From NCBI RefSeq assembly GCF_900101435.1, contig NZ_FMZH01000012.1:62001-126000 (forward strand): a DNA stretch of 64,000 nucleotides, read 5' to 3'. A program made the position numbers and the translations under genes. Positions 61,064 through 64,000 of the stretch are shown piece after piece. The notes beneath the pieces were generated by a model. That model was given only the letters and a program-made list of their open reading frames with translations, made no database searches and was not told the DNA's origin. The stretch is from Pedobacter soli (GTDB taxonomy: Bacteria > Bacteroidota > Bacteroidia > Sphingobacteriales > Sphingobacteriaceae). Position 1 is the stretch's first letter. Each line of letters opens with the position of its first letter.

Positions 61064-62800
61064 TTACCAGCCTGCATTCTGTATCAGGGCAGTATTTTTA
61101 GCTATTTCAGAAGCCAAAATCGGGAACAAACCATAATGTGCAGGGAAGTGATGCTCACGCACATCTACATATTCATAGTTGTAAACATTTCCGGTTTTGG
61201 TAATTTTAACGCCTCTAATTGGTTTCTCAAAATCAACCGCAGCGGTTTTCCACCTTCTGGCATCCCACATGCGGTGCTCTTCCATAAACAGCTCTACACC
61301 GCGTTCGGTCTGAATCAGCAAACGCATTTCATCTTGCGTTGCATTGGCTTTAATACCATAATTTCCATCGGCACCTGGTGTAATACCTGCACGTTCCCTG
61401 ATTTTTCTTAATGCATCATAAACCTCGGCTGTTGGGCCGCTGTATTCGTTTAATGCTTCGGCATAGTTCAATAAAATTTCGCCATACCTGATCAGGCCCC
61501 AGCATCTTTCACCATTTCCGGTAGAGTTTTCCAACAAATATTTACGGGGGAAATATCCGGCATTAAAAGCCAGTGGCCCGCTCACGGCATCGGTAGTACC
61601 CGATCCTACATAAGTATATACAGGCGCATTGTTGTTTCCGCTTAATATCCATGGAGCACCGTTATAAATTACCGAATTGGCGAAACGCGGATCACGGCTA
61701 ACATAAGGATTGGCAGGATCGTAGCCCGAACCAGCTTCGGTTATGGCTTTTCCATTGGCCATCGGGAACCGATCAACCATTTGCTGGCTTACCGTGAAGG
61801 CATAACCTCCTGATCTGCTTTGTGGCAGTAAAAAGCTTTCGAACTCGCGTTGTGCGCCACGCATGGCTGCAAACAAGTACTCGCTGTTTACACGCATCTG
61901 AAAAACCTTATAAAAGCCATAACCAGGTCTGTTGGTTGGGCCATTATCTACATAAAGCGAGTAGTTTCCGGTATTTATAATATCCAGTGCAGCATCAGCG
62001 GCCTTTTTCCAGCGCTCTTTGTCGTAACTCGCATAACCGGTTAAATCGTGTACCTCGCCTGATGTAGCATATTGCCCCCCATTAAATAGCGGACTTGCTG
62101 CATACAATAGCACACGTGATTTTAAGCCCATGCAGGCACCCTGGGTAATGCGGCCGTAATTTTGCGGCAGAATAGTTAAACTGGTTGGCAAATCGGCCTT
62201 GGCTGCATCGCACTCGGCAACAATGTAGTTTACACATTCCTGATAGGTTGATCTTTTGAGCGTAAAATCTTCAGTAATATCATACACTTTATCGCCCAGT
62301 AATGGTACGCCACCAAATGCCCTGATTAATAGGAAGTAATACCAGGCACGTAAATAACGGGCCTCAGCTATCATCCCCTTTTTGGTTGCTGCACTAAGCG
62401 GAGCACCACCAATATTTTGTAAAAGTACATTTACCCTTCTGATATTTTGGTAAGGTACCGACCACATGTCTCTAAAATCAGTGTTGGTAGTGCTTTTGGA
62501 AATTAAACCAAAGGCAATAATTACACCTGAGTTCTGCGTACCGTTGTAACGGCCTGTAACCCCCTCATCGGAAGCTCCCGCATGCCCGCCGGCATCAAGG
62601 TACTGGATATCGTATTGAAAACCTACCTGCTGATAAATCCGGGTTAAAAAGGCCTGGGTATTGATACTATCGGCAAAGGTGGTTTCTTCGTTTAAAACAG
62701 TTGAAGAGCTTTCATCGAGTAAACCACCTTTTTTACAGGAATAGGTTATAACCATGATGGCAAATAAGGCTATGATTGAAATTTTCTTTTTCATAATCAT
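61064..62800 (-). CDS. SusD/RagB-family nutrient-binding lipoprotein of the PL8 locus
   Basis: The 578-residue protein has a lipoprotein signal with Cys22 (VITYSC); a start at residue 3 (62794) is also possible. The helical domain carries AEARYLRAWYYFLLIRAFGGVPLL (145-168). The C-terminal domain has IRYGEILLNYAEALNEYSG and RGVELFMEEHRMWDARRWK. It is the surface glycan-binding partner of the SusC gene ending 6 bp upstream. Given the enzymes downstream, it should bind a uronate-containing polymer. Confidence 0.95.
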   Translation of the reverse strand: MIMKKKISIIALFAIMVITYSCKKGGLLDESSSTVLNEETTFADSINTQAFLTRIYQQVGFQYDIQYLDAGGHAGASDEGVTGRYNGTQNSGVIIAFGLISKSTTNTDFRDMWSVPYQNIRRVNVLLQNIGGAPLSAATKKGMIAEARYLRAWYYFLLIRAFGGVPLLGDKVYDITEDFTLKRSTYQECVNYIVAECDAAKADLPTSLTILPQNYGRITQGACMGLKSRVLLYAASPLFNGGQYATSGEVHDLTGYASYDKERWKKAADAALDIINTGNYSLYVDNGPTNRPGYGFYKVFQMRVNSEYLFAAMRGAQREFESFLLPQSRSGGYAFTVSQQMVDRFPMANGKAITEAGSGYDPANPYVSRDPRFANSVIYNGAPWILSGNNNAPVYTYVGSGTTDAVSGPLAFNAGYFPRKYLLENSTGNGERCWGLIRYGEILLNYAEALNEYSGPTAEVYDALRKIRERAGITPGADGNYGIKANATQDEMRLLIQTERGVELFMEEHRMWDARRWKTAAVDFEKPIRGVKITKTGNVYNYEYVDVREHHFPAHYGLFPILASEIAKNTALIQNAGW

Positions 62801-62806
62801 TTTTAA

Positions 62807-64000
62807 TTAAAATGTAACATTTAAACCCAGGTTATAAATGCGCTGCGTAGGGTACACACTAATTACAGTAGTGGTACTGTTTCCATTTTCAGGGTCAACC
62901 TGATACAAATCGGTTACGTTTGTCCAGGTAAGCAGGTTATTACCATTGGCATAAACCCTGATTCCTGATACACGCAGTTTTTTGGCAAATGAATTGGGAA
63001 ACATATAACTGATCTCGGCAGTTTTTAAGCGCACATAATAGTTGTTTCTGGTCCAGAAATCAGAGAAGTTATTGGATACGTTTGGAAAATTGGTTACTGC
63101 GTTCCCCCCCAACCTTGGGAACGTAGCTGTAGCAGCCGTTTCGGGTGTCCATCTGTTTAAGTGTATCGGTTGGTAATTAGAGTTTCCGGGCACAATGGTT
63201 TCGGAGTGGAAACGGGTACTGTAACCATACGATCCCTGAAAGAATACGTTCAGGTAAAAGTTTTTATAACCGAAATTAAAGTTGGCGCCATAGGTGGTAT
63301 TTGGCAGGTTTGGTTTGCCAATTATTCCCTTATCACTGTCATCGATAATACCATCACCATTTAAATCCTGGTATTTCATATCCCCGGGGCCTACTGCAGT
63401 AGTTGGTTTTGCCACTTTCGGATCAGCAATTTCTGCTGCAGTATAAAAACCTAAAAAGTGCCAGCCAAAGTACTGGCCAATTGGGCTACCTGTTGCCGCT
63501 AACCAGGGGTATGCCGGCTGGGCCTCATCCTGATAAAGGATTTTGTTTTTGGCATAAGAGAAAGTTAACCTTACACCTGCAGAGAAATTGTTTATTTTTT
63601 CATTATAGCTTATCTCTCCATCAAAGCCCCTGTTGTTTACCTTACCCAGGTTAACAGGTGGCAAACCTACTCCAATAGTAAGCGGGACACTTTGTCTGGT
63701 AGTTAAAATATCGTACCTGTCGTTGTTAAAATAATCGGCGGTAATTTTAAATTTTCCATTAAACATATTTAAATCCATACCAATATCCAGTTTCTTTTCT
63801 TTCTCCCAGGTTACATCTAAATTACCCAGGTTGCCTTCGGTAATTCCATTATACGAGGTACTTGTTGTACCAAAATTGTAAGCACCTGAAGCCTGTGTAT
63901 AAAGCTGTACATATTTTTTAGCACCGCCGATATCATCTGATCCAACCATACCGTAAGATGCCCTGAATTTTAACAGATCTACAAATTTGATGTTATCAGA
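62807..64000 (-). CDS. SusC/RagA-family TonB-linked receptor, C-terminal part (runs off right edge)
   Basis: The minus-strand frame is open to the window edge: the codons before the first Met at 63949 read FVDLLKFRASYGM, a standard SusC barrel segment. About 397 residues are present, all barrel, ending NLGLNVTF. The frame contains the SusC repeats DFFNNDRYDILT-like and NFNFGYKNFYLNVFFQG. It is the import channel partner of the SusD encoded 6 bp downstream. The signal peptide, carboxypeptidase-like and plug domains lie outside the window. Confidence 0.93.
   Translation of the reverse strand, partial: SDNIKFVDLLKFRASYGMVGSDDIGGAKKYVQLYTQASGAYNFGTTSTSYNGITEGNLGNLDVTWEKEKKLDIGMDLNMFNGKFKITADYFNNDRYDILTTRQSVPLTIGVGLPPVNLGKVNNRGFDGEISYNEKINNFSAGVRLTFSYAKNKILYQDEAQPAYPWLAATGSPIGQYFGWHFLGFYTAAEIADPKVAKPTTAVGPGDMKYQDLNGDGIIDDSDKGIIGKPNLPNTTYGANFNFGYKNFYLNVFFQGSYGYSTRFHSETIVPGNSNYQPIHLNRWTPETAATATFPRLGGNAVTNFPNVSNNFSDFWTRNNYYVRLKTAEISYMFPNSFAKKLRVSGIRVYANGNNLLTWTNVTDLYQVDPENGNSTTTVISVYPTQRIYNLGLNVTF

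Overview
The window looks like a chromosomal segment of a Sphingobacteriaceae-type Bacteroidota, most likely Pedobacter or a close relative. The grounds are four SusC/SusD loci, outer-membrane lipoproteins with a Cys soon after a short hydrophobic stretch, weak Shine-Dalgarno signals, several promoters of the Bacteroidota type (TTTG, about 19 bp, TAnnTTTG), and a lyase close in local sequence to the chondroitin AC lyase of Pedobacter heparinus. Most genes lie on the minus strand. No insertion sequence, phage gene or CRISPR array was seen.

Left part (1-16.5 kb): a SusC gene with the start of its SusD partner running off the left edge; a lone TonB-dependent beta-barrel receptor; then a minus-strand lipid-modification cluster (desaturase, DUF1475-like and DUF1295-type membrane proteins, two cyclopropane-synthase-like methyltransferases, an FAD amine-oxidase-like protein and a DUF1365 protein). 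The gaps in this cluster carry dispersed palindromic repeats. A cupin sugar-phosphate isomerase-like gene follows, then a secreted PL14-like lipoprotein and a LacI regulator that belong with the next region.

Middle left (16.6-33.6 kb): two complete SusC/SusD pairs in tandem, probably regulated by the LacI protein. Beyond them are a DoxX-like protein, an HxlR regulator divergent from an SDR oxidoreductase with a clear shared operator, a DUF4262 protein, an AraC/GyrI-type regulator with a lipoprotein-type agmatine deiminase homologue, and a small secreted protein with a good promoter and terminator.

Middle (33.6-46 kb): a LytS/LytR-type two-component system co-oriented with an exported CocE-type hydrolase. 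Next is a six-gene catabolic operon: sugar-phosphate isomerase/epimerase, enolase-superfamily dehydratase, VOC protein, D-2-hydroxyacid dehydrogenase, ThuA protein, and a 1073-residue SGNH / beta-propeller / HEAT-like / cytochrome c fusion. It is divergent from an AraC regulator, ends at a strong hairpin, and has no transporter. I regard it as the best candidate for an undescribed pathway.

Right part (46-64 kb): a group of small genes (PTH2-like protein, unknowns, membrane proteins), a tRNA-Ala(GGC) with its own promoter and terminator, a CAT-fold acetyltransferase with a HAD phosphatase, a Crp/Fnr regulator, a lysine-rich unknown protein and a beta-carbonic anhydrase. The window ends in a polysaccharide utilization locus: SusC (partial), SusD, GH95-like hydrolase, PL8 lyase, GH88 unsaturated glucuronyl hydrolase, DUF2264 protein, KduI and KduD. 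Outer-membrane uptake, lyase cleavage, removal of the unsaturated uronate, and isomerization and reduction towards 2-keto-3-deoxygluconate would form one path. No sulfatase is visible, which favours an unsulfated uronate polymer. KdgK and KdgA are not in the window.
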